Positions 35,730 to 44,418 of a DNA stretch of 64,000 nucleotides are shown piece after piece. The position numbers and the translations under genes were made by a program. Under the pieces are notes generated by a model. That model saw only the letters and a program-made list of their open reading frames with translations. It was not told where the DNA came from and searched no databases. Each line of letters opens with the position of its first letter. Position 1 is the stretch's first letter. The stretch lies in contig NZ_QPII01000011.1 in assembly GCF_003336675.1 (NCBI RefSeq), positions 62,001 through 126,000 of the forward strand. The letters are read 5' to 3'. The stretch is from Billgrantia montanilacus (lineage in GTDB: Bacteria; Pseudomonadota; Gammaproteobacteria; Pseudomonadales; Halomonadaceae).

Positions 35730-36959
35730 ATGAATGAGCCGTCCGAACGTGGATCCCGCCTCTCCTTGCCGCCGGTGGAGGAGATCGCCAGCGAGCTGGT
35801 GGAAACCCTGCCCGAGGTCGATGAGGAGGCTGCCCCCGGAGCAGATGACCCCGAGCTCAGCGAGATGGCCGATGCCTTCGTCGAGGAGGTGCTTGCCGGC
35901 AGTGACGACGGCACGACGTTGGAACGCCAACGTCGTGCGGTGGACGAGATGGGTCTGGAACTGCAGCAACAGGCGGCGCACAAGAGCGAGATGCTGCAGA
36001 CGCCGTTGAAAAAACTGGCGCATCAGGGCGATGACGGCGGGCCGGTGGCCCGGGCCCTGGTCGACCTGCGTGGCAGGATGGAGGAGCTGGACCCGCAGCA
36101 GCATCGGCTCTCGCCCAATCGGCTCGACCGGTTGCTGGCACGTATCCCCGGGGCTGGCAGCCGGGTACAGCGCTACTTTCGCAAGTTCGAGAATGCTCAG
36201 CAGGCGCTCGACGCGATCATCGCCGACCTGGAGTCGGGGCGTGACATGCTGCACCGCGACAATCTGACCCTGAATGACGACCAGGAGGCTTTGCGTCAGC
36301 TGATGGGCCGGCTGCATCGTCAGATCAGCCTCGGGCGCTTGATCGACCGCCGGCTGCAGCAAGCCGTGTCTGGCCTGGTCGCCGATCATCCTCAGCGTCC
36401 CTTCATCGAGGAGGAGCTGCTCTTTCCACTGCGCCAGCGCATCGTCGACCTGCAGCAGCAACTGGCGGTCAGCCAGCAAGGGGTGCTGGCGCTTGAGGTC
36501 ATCATCCGCAACAACCGTGAGCTGATCCGGGGGGTGGATCGGGCTATCCACGTCACCGTCTCGGCGCTGACCGTAGCGGTTGCGGTGGCCATGGCGCTGG
36601 CCAATCAGCGGCTGGTGCTCGACCGTGTCGAATCGCTCAACACCACCACCTCGGACATGATCGCCGGCACCGCCAGGGCGCTGCGCCACCAGGGGGTGGA
36701 GATCCAGACCCGGGCGGCCTCGGCTCAGTTGGACATGGCGTCCCTGGAACAGGCGTTCGGTGACGTCATGGGTGCCATCGACGACCTCTCCCGCTATCGC
36801 CAGGAGGCCTTGCCTCGCCTGGACGAGCAAATCAGTCGGTTGGCGAAGCTATCGCGCCAGGGAGGGGAGGCGATCGACCGACTCCAGCGTGGCAGTGAGG
36901 CCCAGCCCGAGTCGGTCGAAGAGAAGAAGACACCTTCGGAGCGGCGCGGCGACAGCTAG
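35730..36959 (+). CDS. Toxic anion resistance (TelA/KlaA family) protein
   Basis: The 409-residue, almost entirely helical protein matches the TelA family (PF05816) in length. The central segments LEVIIRNNRELIRGVDRAI and VAVAMALANQRLVLDRVESL are typical. The first 50 residues are acidic and likely disordered. Family members are linked to tellurite and other stress tolerance, but the mechanism is unknown. It follows the XpaC-like gene after 95 bases and converges with the coiled-coil protein gene. Confidence 0.82.
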   Translation: MNEPSERGSRLSLPPVEEIASELVETLPEVDEEAAPGADDPELSEMADAFVEEVLAGSDDGTTLERQRRAVDEMGLELQQQAAHKSEMLQTPLKKLAHQGDDGGPVARALVDLRGRMEELDPQQHRLSPNRLDRLLARIPGAGSRVQRYFRKFENAQQALDAIIADLESGRDMLHRDNLTLNDDQEALRQLMGRLHRQISLGRLIDRRLQQAVSGLVADHPQRPFIEEELLFPLRQRIVDLQQQLAVSQQGVLALEVIIRNNRELIRGVDRAIHVTVSALTVAVAVAMALANQRLVLDRVESLNTTTSDMIAGTARALRHQGVEIQTRAASAQLDMASLEQAFGDVMGAIDDLSRYRQEALPRLDEQISRLAKLSRQGGEAIDRLQRGSEAQPESVEEKKTPSERRGDS

Positions 36960-36979
36960 TCAACACCCCGAAGGCGAGA

Positions 36980-37354
36980 CTATCGCCTGTCGGGGCGCTC
37001 GTCGTGGTCGTCCTCGGGAGTGGTATCGGGAGGAGTGCCGGGGGGAGTATCGGGCGGACTGCCCGGTGGGACCTCATTGCGCCAGGCATCCCGGAAGGCC
37101 TTGCGCATCAGCTCCCAGGACTCCTCCATGCCTTGGCGTAGCGAATCCCAGGCCGCTTCGCTGGCGTGCTGCAGTTCATCGAGCCGGCGACGCGTCTCGT
37201 CGCGGCGCTGCTTCAGCCGCTCGATATCCTCTTCGTACTTGACCTGTGCCTCGTCGCTGGCTTGACGGGCCCTGGCGGTTAGCTCATCGATCTCGGCATT
37301 CCACTCATCCAGCCGGGCCTTCATCTGCTCGACGAATTCGTCGCGTTTGCTCAT
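36980..37354 (-). CDS. Coiled-coil stress-response protein (sll1863-like) with proline-rich tail
   Basis: The 124-residue protein starts MSKRDEFVEQMKARLDEWN and continues as a charged coiled coil to about residue 92, like the small sll1863-type stress proteins. The C-terminus carries a low-complexity tail with repeated PPGTPPDT-like units and an acidic/basic end. No membrane or catalytic feature is present. It is transcribed towards the TelA gene and may be independent of it. Confidence 0.65.
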   Translation of the reverse strand: MSKRDEFVEQMKARLDEWNAEIDELTARARQASDEAQVKYEEDIERLKQRRDETRRRLDELQHASEAAWDSLRQGMEESWELMRKAFRDAWRNEVPPGSPPDTPPGTPPDTTPEDDHDERPDRR

Positions 37355-37457
37355 GGTCTATCCCTCGTCCTATCCCTCTATCGCAAGACGCTCATCGCTT
37401 GAGTACGAGATATGAGCATGAGATAGAAGTCGGCTTCCCACAAGCGAGCCGCGACGT

Positions 37458-38720
37458 TCAAACCTCCCATGCCACCCGGTCGCGGCCCTGGTGCTTGGCC
37501 CGGTAGAGCTGGCTGTCCGCCTGCTCCAGGAGCTGCTCGGAGGTGAGCATGCTACTGGCCGGAACGGCGCTGGCGACACCCAGGCTGGCAGTGACCTGAT
37601 CGGCATGGTCCGAGTAGGCATGGGGAATCGCCAGGGCGCGAATGGCATTCCGGATGAGGTGGGCGACCTTGCGGGCACCCGGGAGGTCGGTATCGGGCAG
37701 GACGCAGACGAACTCCTCTCCCCCATAGCGCGCCACCAGATCGGTGGAGCGTGTGACCACCCGGGCCAGGGCATCGGCGACCGCGCGCAGGGTGTCGTCG
37801 CCGGCGACATGGCCATAGTGATCGTTGAAATCCTTGAAGCGATCGATATCGATGAAGATCACGGAAAGCGGCTTGCCGGAGCGCCGGGCCCGCTGCCAGG
37901 AGTCGGCCAGGAAACTATCGAAATGGCGCCGATTGGCGATGCCGGTCAGGCCATCGATGGTGGAGATCTGGTGCAGCTGATCGCGCTGGTCGAGCCCGCG
38001 CTGGAAGGCATGGAGCAGTTCGTCGAGACTCTCGACCAGATGCCCCAGCTCATCATCGGCATGCTGTGACAGATCGGGCTTGTGCCATCGCCCGGGCTGG
38101 CTCGGGTCGGTATCGATGATGGCCGCGTGGACCTTCAGCAGCGGCCGGGTAATGAAGGCGTGGAAGACAACCACCAACAGAGCGGCGATGGCCAGTGCCT
38201 TGAAGACGCCCAGCGAGAAGATGAGCAGACTGCGATCCAGGAAGTCCCGGGCCAGGCTGTCGAGTGCCAGCGTCATTTCGATATCGCCGACTGGTTCGGT
38301 CGGTGAGGCGCCCCCCAGGTCGTATATCAGGACTTCCTGATAGTGAAGGATGTCGCCGAAAAGCGCGTGGGCCAGCCAGCTGTTATCGTGCGGCACGCTC
38401 CTTTCGCGTGAGGCCATGCTGCGTCCGAAGTCATCCCGAATGACGACATTGGCGACTCTGTCGCCGCTGAACAGGCCCTCTACGACTTGCGTCGCCAGTT
38501 CGGGGTTGAGCTGAAAGGCGGCTTCTGCGGCCGTACCGTGTACCAGATCCAGCCGATGCTGGGTCTGGTTCTGGACTTCATGGCGCATCTTGCGGGCGTC
38601 AAGAGCGAGTTCGATGGCACCGGCAATGATGCTCAGCAGCAGCGCGATGGAGAGCGTCAAGACAGCCTGCTTGGCGGTCAGGCTGCTGCGGCGGGGACGC
38701 GCTGGGGTGGGCGCTGTCAT
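37458..38720 (-). CDS. Membrane-bound diguanylate cyclase (GGDEF)
   Basis: The 420-residue protein has a first helix at about 20-40, a periplasmic region to about 170, a second helix (FKALAIAALLVVVFHAFI) and a HAMP-like linker. A C-terminal GGDEF domain follows. The active loop is GGEEF at 333-337 and the product-inhibition site RSTD lies five residues before it, so the enzyme should be active and feedback-controlled. It makes cyclic di-GMP. The ATG overlaps the stop of the upstream binding-protein gene by 4 bases, implying that the periplasmic protein signals to this cyclase. Confidence 0.88.
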   Translation of the reverse strand: MTAPTPARPRRSSLTAKQAVLTLSIALLLSIIAGAIELALDARKMRHEVQNQTQHRLDLVHGTAAEAAFQLNPELATQVVEGLFSGDRVANVVIRDDFGRSMASRERSVPHDNSWLAHALFGDILHYQEVLIYDLGGASPTEPVGDIEMTLALDSLARDFLDRSLLIFSLGVFKALAIAALLVVVFHAFITRPLLKVHAAIIDTDPSQPGRWHKPDLSQHADDELGHLVESLDELLHAFQRGLDQRDQLHQISTIDGLTGIANRRHFDSFLADSWQRARRSGKPLSVIFIDIDRFKDFNDHYGHVAGDDTLRAVADALARVVTRSTDLVARYGGEEFVCVLPDTDLPGARKVAHLIRNAIRALAIPHAYSDHADQVTASLGVASAVPASSMLTSEQLLEQADSQLYRAKHQGRDRVAWEV

Positions 38721-40111
38721 CGCGCGGCTTCCGCTTCACCGTTGGGCTCGAGCGTACCGCTCTCGGCAGTGCGTAGCCGCTCGATCGCAGTTTGCAGGCG
38801 GGTCGCAAAGGTCACGGGTACCGAGGGATGACAGGCGAGATAGAGTTGAGCGGCATGGAAGATGAACAATTGGCGAAGCTCGACTTCCGCCTCGCTCGCG
38901 AGATATGTTGCGGTCTCTACATTGGAGACCCAGGCATCGATCAGGCCGGCCGTCAGCCGCGCAATATTTTCGTGATCGGCGGAGGCCGTGACGATGGGGA
39001 TCCCCTGCTGTTCCACGAGCTCACCCGCCGCGTCCCCGCGGAAGCTCCCTACGCGCAGTGATGCCAGCTCATCCAGTGATCCAGCCTCCACGTCAGCGTC
39101 GGCAAGGCTGTAGGCTGCCCACTCGTTTGCTGCGATCGGGCCGATCCAGGTGAAGTGGGGCTCGCGCTCGGGAGTGAGCGCCGTCGAATAGACGCAGTGG
39201 TTGTCCCTCATCTGGGCTTCGGTATAGGCGCGCGCCCAGGGAAGCAGCCGGAACCTGGCTGAAAGCCCCGCCTCTTCCAGGGCGGCCCGCAGCAGCCGGG
39301 TCGACTCGCCGTCGATGTCACCATCATCCGTCAGGTAGTTGTAGGGCGGGTACTCCTCGGTGTTGAAGATCATCTCGGCGCTATAGATGTCGCCCAGCTC
39401 ACCCCGGTGGCGGAGAGCGTCCACCGCGGCCTGCATGCGCTCGACCAGTGCCGGGTCGGTATCGCGATGCAGGGCATAGTAGAGGTCCGACTCGCTGATC
39501 GTCAGTACCGACATGAAATCGGCGATGGGCAGGTCGTGCTCCTGCATCAACCAGAACGCCACATCCTCGCTGTAGGCCCACAGGTCGACCCGCCCGCGGT
39601 CGAGCATCTTCAGGGCGCTGACATTGGACATGGCCAGGCGGAGCTGGTCGGAGGGCACCCCGGCCTCTTCCAGGCGCTGGGCGCCGATGTCCTCACGGAT
39701 GACGGCGACTCGATAGTTGCCATTTGCCAGCTCGTCGAGGCTGTCGAGCTGGATGCCGCTGTCGCGCCGGGCGATCAGGGTAACCCGGTCGGTGGCGATG
39801 GGCCCGACCCACTGGAACAACGATTCGCGCTGCTCGGTGCGGGTGGTGGAGAAGAGTACCGTGCCGGGGTCGGCCAGGGCGGTGTCGTAGCCGCGAGCCC
39901 AGGGGTAGTAGAGGACGTCGTCCCGGGACAGCGGGGTCTCGGTCTCTTCGAAGATGCGCTCGAGGATCTCGATGGAGATGCCTTCCAGTCGTTCCCCGCG
40001 CTGGAAGTTATAGGGCGGATACTCTTCGGTAATGAAGGTAAGGCCGTCCAGGCTGGCAGACGCCGGAGCAGGCAACAGCAGGCAGACCCCAAACAGTAGC
40101 CATTTTTTCAT
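38717..40111 (-). CDS. Periplasmic protein with two tandem family 3 solute-binding domains
   Basis: The 464-residue protein has a signal peptide ending in APASA. It then carries two homologous halves, each opening with TEEYPPYN and each containing a W-A-R motif (YYPWARGYD, LLPWARAYT) and a WxGPIA segment (QWVGPIA, TWIGPIA). The halves span roughly residues 20-250 and 255-460 and look like an internal duplication of an amino-acid-type binding protein. No permease is nearby. Instead the stop overlaps the start of a diguanylate cyclase, so the likely role is ligand sensing. The start at 40111 gives MKKWLLFG. Confidence 0.82.
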   Translation of the reverse strand: MKKWLLFGVCLLLPAPASASLDGLTFITEEYPPYNFQRGERLEGISIEILERIFEETETPLSRDDVLYYPWARGYDTALADPGTVLFSTTRTEQRESLFQWVGPIATDRVTLIARRDSGIQLDSLDELANGNYRVAVIREDIGAQRLEEAGVPSDQLRLAMSNVSALKMLDRGRVDLWAYSEDVAFWLMQEHDLPIADFMSVLTISESDLYYALHRDTDPALVERMQAAVDALRHRGELGDIYSAEMIFNTEEYPPYNYLTDDGDIDGESTRLLRAALEEAGLSARFRLLPWARAYTEAQMRDNHCVYSTALTPEREPHFTWIGPIAANEWAAYSLADADVEAGSLDELASLRVGSFRGDAAGELVEQQGIPIVTASADHENIARLTAGLIDAWVSNVETATYLASEAEVELRQLFIFHAAQLYLACHPSVPVTFATRLQTAIERLRTAESGTLEPNGEAEAAR

Positions 40112-40337
40112 GCGCCTGTTGATGCCTCCTGTGTTCTTGGGGTTATTGTGCGACATCAACCTAGCTGATGCCTCCCGGAAAGTCACCTTCAGGCCGCCAA
40201 CGCAAGCGTTGCCTCTCGTAGAGCCTGTCATGCTCGCCGGGTGTCGAACGTCAGGCGCGTAGTGACTGCTACCGCTGTGCCATTAGCTGGTAGGCTATGA
40301 GCCGAACGGGCCCCGCCCCCGGCAAGGAATGGACACT

Positions 40338-41714
40338 ATGAACGCGGTACCAGCGGCTGTCGGTGACACGCCCCGGCGGCGGGCGTCGAGGAAGGAGATC
40401 TTCGGCTGGGCGATGTTCGACTTCGCCAACCAGGCCTTTACCCTGCTGATCATTACCGTGGTCTTCGGTGAGCTCTTCACCACGGTGATCGTCGGTGACC
40501 GGGGTGACGGCTATCGGCTGGCCAACCTGCTGTGGAGCCTCGCCCTGGCGGTGAGCTACCTCATGGTGGTGATCACGGGGCCGCTGTGCGGCGCAGTCAT
40601 GGATTACCATGCCGCCAAGAAGCGGTTCCTGTTCGTCAGCTACCTGGCAACGGTGGGTGCCACCGCGATGCTCTATTTCGTGGAGCCCGGCTATGTGGTG
40701 CTGGGCTTGCTGCTGATCGTGCTTTCCAACTACGCCTACTCCATGGGCGAGTCATTCATCGCCGCCTTCCTGCCCGACCTGGGTCCGCCGGAGGACATGG
40801 GCAAGATCTCCGGCTTCGGCTGGTCGCTGGGCTATGTGGGCGGGCTCTTCGCTGCCGGCTTCACCCTGCTGGTACTGGGCGAGGCCACCGCCGACAACTT
40901 CGAGCGTATCCGCTGGGTGGGTCCCTTCGCGGCGGGCTTCTTCCTGGTGACGGCCATCCCAACCTTTCTCTGGGTCAAGGAGCGGGGTACGCCGCAGCCG
41001 CCGGGCAAGTCCTACCACCAGATCGCCTGGGAACGGGTCGCCACCACCCTGCATGAGCTCCGGCGCTTCCGCGATCTGGGCATCTTCCTGGTCTCGCTGC
41101 TGTTCTCCATGGCGGGGGTCTACATCATCATCGCCTTCGCCTTCATCTACGGGGCCCAGGTGATCGGCTGGGACGAATCGATCCGCAACATCATGTTCAT
41201 CATCGTCCAGATCACCGCGGCGGCGGGGGCGCTGGGCTTCGGCTTCATTCAGGACCGCATCGGTACCAAGTTCACCTACCTGCTCACCCTGACGCTATGG
41301 GTGGCGGCGATCTTCGCCATCTGGGCCACGCCGGAAGTCACGGCCTTCCTCAATGAAAGCCTGGGACTGGACTGGGAGGCGCAACATCTATTCCTGGTGG
41401 TGGGCTGCCTGGCCGGCCTGAGCCTGGGGTCGAGCCAGTCGGCCAGTCGCGCCCTGGTGGGGCTCTTCTCGCCCACACGCAAGGCGGCCGAATTCTTCGG
41501 CTTCTGGGGGCTGGCCAACAAGCTCGCCGGCGTCTTCGGCATCATCGGCCTGGGGCTGCTGCAGACGGTGGTCGGCCTTCAGGCCTCCATCCTGCTATGC
41601 GCCGCGCTGTTCATCATCGCGATCCTGATCTGCCTTGCGGTCAATCAGGCGCGTGGCCAGCAGGCGGCACGCGACTGGGAGACGCGCAACCCGATCCAGG
41701 GAGGGACAGGCTAG
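40338..41714 (+). CDS. MFS transporter, UMF1 (Atg22-like) family
   Basis: The 458-residue protein has about 12 membrane helices. EIFGWAMFDFANQAFTLLII near the N-terminus and LSLGSSQSASRALVGLFSP near the C-terminus are hallmarks of this bacterial family related to Atg22. The substrate is unknown. The start at 40338 has an aagga site about 9 bases upstream; an ATG nine bases earlier would leave no spacing. The stop shares a base with the GTG start of the next gene. Confidence 0.82.
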   Translation: MNAVPAAVGDTPRRRASRKEIFGWAMFDFANQAFTLLIITVVFGELFTTVIVGDRGDGYRLANLLWSLALAVSYLMVVITGPLCGAVMDYHAAKKRFLFVSYLATVGATAMLYFVEPGYVVLGLLLIVLSNYAYSMGESFIAAFLPDLGPPEDMGKISGFGWSLGYVGGLFAAGFTLLVLGEATADNFERIRWVGPFAAGFFLVTAIPTFLWVKERGTPQPPGKSYHQIAWERVATTLHELRRFRDLGIFLVSLLFSMAGVYIIIAFAFIYGAQVIGWDESIRNIMFIIVQITAAAGALGFGFIQDRIGTKFTYLLTLTLWVAAIFAIWATPEVTAFLNESLGLDWEAQHLFLVVGCLAGLSLGSSQSASRALVGLFSPTRKAAEFFGFWGLANKLAGVFGIIGLGLLQTVVGLQASILLCAALFIIAILICLAVNQARGQQAARDWETRNPIQGGTG

Positions 41715-42469
41715 TGCCGCTGCTGCTCGATCCTCTGCTGCTGGTGTCGGTAGCCCTGGTCTTCCTGGTGGCCGGCACCGTCAAGGGAGTGATCGGCATG
41801 GGCATGCCCACGGTGTCGCTGGCCTTGCTCACCGCCACGGTAGGGCTGCCCTCGGCCATGGCCCTGCTGCTGGCGCCGACCATCATCACCAACATCTGGC
41901 AGGCACTGGTGGGAGGCTATCTGCAGCAGATCCTGCGGCGACTGTGGCCCTTCCTGCTGGCCTCGGTGGTTACTGTATGGCTGGGCGTCGGCGTGTTGGC
42001 CAGGGTCGACGTGCGCTGGCTCTCCGGCCTGCTTGGCGTGTTGATCGCCTTCTATGCGCTTTCGGGGCTGTTCAACCTCGGCCTCGGCAAGCTGGTCAGC
42101 CGTGGTCGACATGCGGCGCCGGTCAATGGCGCGCTGACCGGGTTGATCACCGGCATGACAGGCTCGTCGGTCTTCCCGGGGGTGGCCTATCTGCAGTCCC
42201 TCGGCCTGCCGCGGGACATGCTGATCCAGGCCATGGGCGTGCTGTTCGTGGTCACGACAATGGCGCTGGGCTTCTCCATGGGCGAACAGCGGCTGCTCAG
42301 CGTCGAGCTGGCGCTACTGTCGCTGGGGGCGGTGATACCGGCGATTCTGGGCATGCAGCTTGGCCAGCGGTTGCGCCAGCGACTCTCTGAGGTGACCTTC
42401 CGGCGTGTCTTTCTCACCGGCCTGCTGGTCATGGGCGGTTATCTGCTGCTGCGCTCCCTGGCGGGCTGA
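41714..42469 (+). CDS. TauE/SafE-family anion permease
   Basis: The 251-residue protein has about eight membrane helices, with VAGTVKGVIGMGMPTVSLAL at the N-terminus and GLITGMTGSSVFPGVAYLQ in the second half, as in TauE/SafE sulfite or organo-sulfonate exporters. The GTG start overlaps the previous stop and has a gggaggg site. The stop codon lies in the loop of a strong hairpin. Confidence 0.82.
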   Translation: MPLLLDPLLLVSVALVFLVAGTVKGVIGMGMPTVSLALLTATVGLPSAMALLLAPTIITNIWQALVGGYLQQILRRLWPFLLASVVTVWLGVGVLARVDVRWLSGLLGVLIAFYALSGLFNLGLGKLVSRGRHAAPVNGALTGLITGMTGSSVFPGVAYLQSLGLPRDMLIQAMGVLFVVTTMALGFSMGEQRLLSVELALLSLGAVIPAILGMQLGQRLRQRLSEVTFRRVFLTGLLVMGGYLLLRSLAG

Positions 42470-42483
42470 GCCGCCAGGGAGCG
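42452..42483 (+). terminator. Hairpin spanning the TauE stop codon
   Basis: The perfect 13-bp stem cgctccctggcgg/ccgccagggagcg encloses a 6-base loop holding part of the TGA stop. It lies between two converging genes and could end transcription from both sides, although no T-run is present. Confidence 0.5.
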
Positions 42484-42489
42484 GGCGTC

Positions 42490-43728
42490 TCACTCGGCGA
42501 GGAAGGCACGGATCCTGTCGCCGGCCTGGTCGATACCGACGACGCCGTCGAGGTGGCCGCGGTTGCCGTCCAGGGTGACCAGTTCCACCGAGGTGCCGTC
42601 GGCACCGATCATATCGGCGGTATCGCGGACGCCTTCGGGAGCGAAGACCAGGTCATTCTCGCTGTAGAGAATGAGTGTCGGCGCGTCGATGTCGGCCAGC
42701 CCCGCTTCCAGGCTGTCGCCGTGGCCGGTGACGAAGGCCTGGTTGGCCTTGACCAGGTAGAGCAGGTGGTTGGCGTCGGCGATCTCGGCCCGGGCTGCGG
42801 CGATGTCGTCGAGGGTCTGCTCGATGGCGTAACGGGCGTGGATATCGCGGGTCGGGTCGGCGTCTTCGTCAGCCCAGCTGCGATCGAAGGTCTCGTTGGC
42901 CCACTGCCAGTGGTTGGCGTTGAGGGTCACCAGCTTGAGCGCTTCACGCAGGCCGTCCAGCGGCGGCTCGCCGTCGTAGTAGTCACCGTCGTTCCAGTTG
43001 GCATCGATCCGGATGGGGGCCGCCCAGGCACTCAGGGTGGCGAGCAGCCAGGGGTCGCTCTGGCCTCCGCCGATGACCGGGATCAGCCGTTCGACCCGAT
43101 CCGGGTAGGCGCTGGCCCACTCATAGGCCTGGAGTGCCCCCATGGAGGGGCCTATGACCGCATGCAGCTGTTCGATGCCCTGGCTCTCCAGCAGCGCCTT
43201 CTGCACCTCGACGAAGTCGCGGATGGTCACCAGCGGAAAGTCCAGCCCCCAGGGTTCGTCGGTTTCCGGGTTGATCGAGGCGGGCCCAGTGGTGGTGACA
43301 TTGGGGTCATGGGCATTGAGGTTGACCAGGGTATCCGAGGAGATGATGTAATACTCGTCGGTATCCAGCGGCTTGCCTGGGCCGATGATCGCATCCCAAT
43401 AGCCCGGTGCGGCATCGTCTTCGGCATAGCGGCCTGCGGCATGGCTGGTGCCCGAGAAGAAATGCGTGACCAGAATGACGTTGTCCTTCGCCTCGTTGAG
43501 GGTGCCGTACGCCTCCCATCCGATCCTCACCGGGGCGATGGTCGCACCGCTGACGGTGGTGTACTCATCCATTTCGAAGTGCTGCTTTTCCACCAGTCCA
43601 TCCCAGGCCAGGGCCGTCGTGCTACCCAGCAGCAGGGCACCGGCGCAAAGGGCCGTGGCGGCAAGGCGCCGCGAGGCAAAGGAATACTTTACCGAGGTGA
43701 GTGTCGAATACTCGATGCTGTCATGCAT
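42490..43728 (-). CDS. Secreted alpha/beta hydrolase, MetX (homoserine O-acetyltransferase)-like
   Basis: The 412-residue protein has a signal peptide (ATALCAGALLLGSTTALA) followed by a MetX-type alpha/beta hydrolase fold. The nucleophile is in IGPSMGALQAYEW, the acid in YSENDLVFAPEG and the histidine in NRGHLDG. Classical MetX enzymes are cytoplasmic and make O-acetylhomoserine from acetyl-CoA, which is absent from the periplasm. The exported form is therefore more likely a hydrolase or an acyltransferase with another donor. The start at 43728 has an aaggatag ribosome site. Confidence 0.75.
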   Translation of the reverse strand: MHDSIEYSTLTSVKYSFASRRLAATALCAGALLLGSTTALAWDGLVEKQHFEMDEYTTVSGATIAPVRIGWEAYGTLNEAKDNVILVTHFFSGTSHAAGRYAEDDAAPGYWDAIIGPGKPLDTDEYYIISSDTLVNLNAHDPNVTTTGPASINPETDEPWGLDFPLVTIRDFVEVQKALLESQGIEQLHAVIGPSMGALQAYEWASAYPDRVERLIPVIGGGQSDPWLLATLSAWAAPIRIDANWNDGDYYDGEPPLDGLREALKLVTLNANHWQWANETFDRSWADEDADPTRDIHARYAIEQTLDDIAAARAEIADANHLLYLVKANQAFVTGHGDSLEAGLADIDAPTLILYSENDLVFAPEGVRDTADMIGADGTSVELVTLDGNRGHLDGVVGIDQAGDRIRAFLAE

Positions 43729-43883
43729 GGGGCTATCCTTGTTGTAGTCGTTCGCGCGATAGTCGTCTGCGAGCTCTGAGGCCTTACATGGCCTCAAGGC
43801 GAGCGATCTAGAGTACAGACGGAAGGCACAGGGGTGTCAATGCCAACGGGATTGGCCTCGGAAATGGCCAAGGGGGACGTGCT

Positions 43884-44411
43884 ATGAGCCGTGGTGACGG
43901 GGCTGCCCGACGGACCGGGCTGGGTATGATGCTGCTGTTCTGGGTACTGTTCATCGGTGCCGGTTCCTGGTGGTTCCACGGTTTTCTCGAGCAGCAGCGC
44001 AATCCCAATGCCCATCTGGTCAACGCCGTGGCCGGGGACAGTGATCCGGTTGTCCTCGAGCGCAACCGTTCGGGCCATTTCATGGCCACCGGGCGCATCA
44101 ACGGGGAGCCGGTGGAGTTTCTGCTCGATACCGGTGCCACCTATGTCGCGGTACCCGCGGATCTGGCAGAGCGACTCGGCCTCGAGCGCACGGGGTCGGC
44201 CTGGTTTAATACCGCCAACGGCCGCGTGCGTGGGGACCTGACGACGCTCGGTGAGGTGAGCCTGGGAGGGTACACGGCGGATCAGGTGCGAGGCTCCATC
44301 AGCCCGGGACTGGACGGCGAGGTAGCCCTGCTGGGCATGAGCTTCCTCAATCGCTTCGATATCGAGATTCGCGATGCCCGGATGATCCTTCGCCCAGCCC
44401 AGCAACCTTGA
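43884..44411 (+). CDS. Retropepsin-like aspartic protease (TIGR02281-type), membrane-anchored
   Basis: The 175-residue protein has one N-terminal helix (GMMLLFWVLFIGAGSWWF) and a single retropepsin-like domain with the catalytic motif FLLDTGATYVAVP. A C-terminal LLGMSFLNRFDIEI, typical of clan AA monodomain proteases, follows. It probably works as a dimer on the periplasmic side. It lies 7 bases upstream of the YihY-type gene on the same strand, so cotranscription is likely. Confidence 0.82.
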   Translation: MSRGDGAARRTGLGMMLLFWVLFIGAGSWWFHGFLEQQRNPNAHLVNAVAGDSDPVVLERNRSGHFMATGRINGEPVEFLLDTGATYVAVPADLAERLGLERTGSAWFNTANGRVRGDLTTLGEVSLGGYTADQVRGSISPGLDGEVALLGMSFLNRFDIEIRDARMILRPAQQP

Positions 44412-44418
44412 GGCGTTC

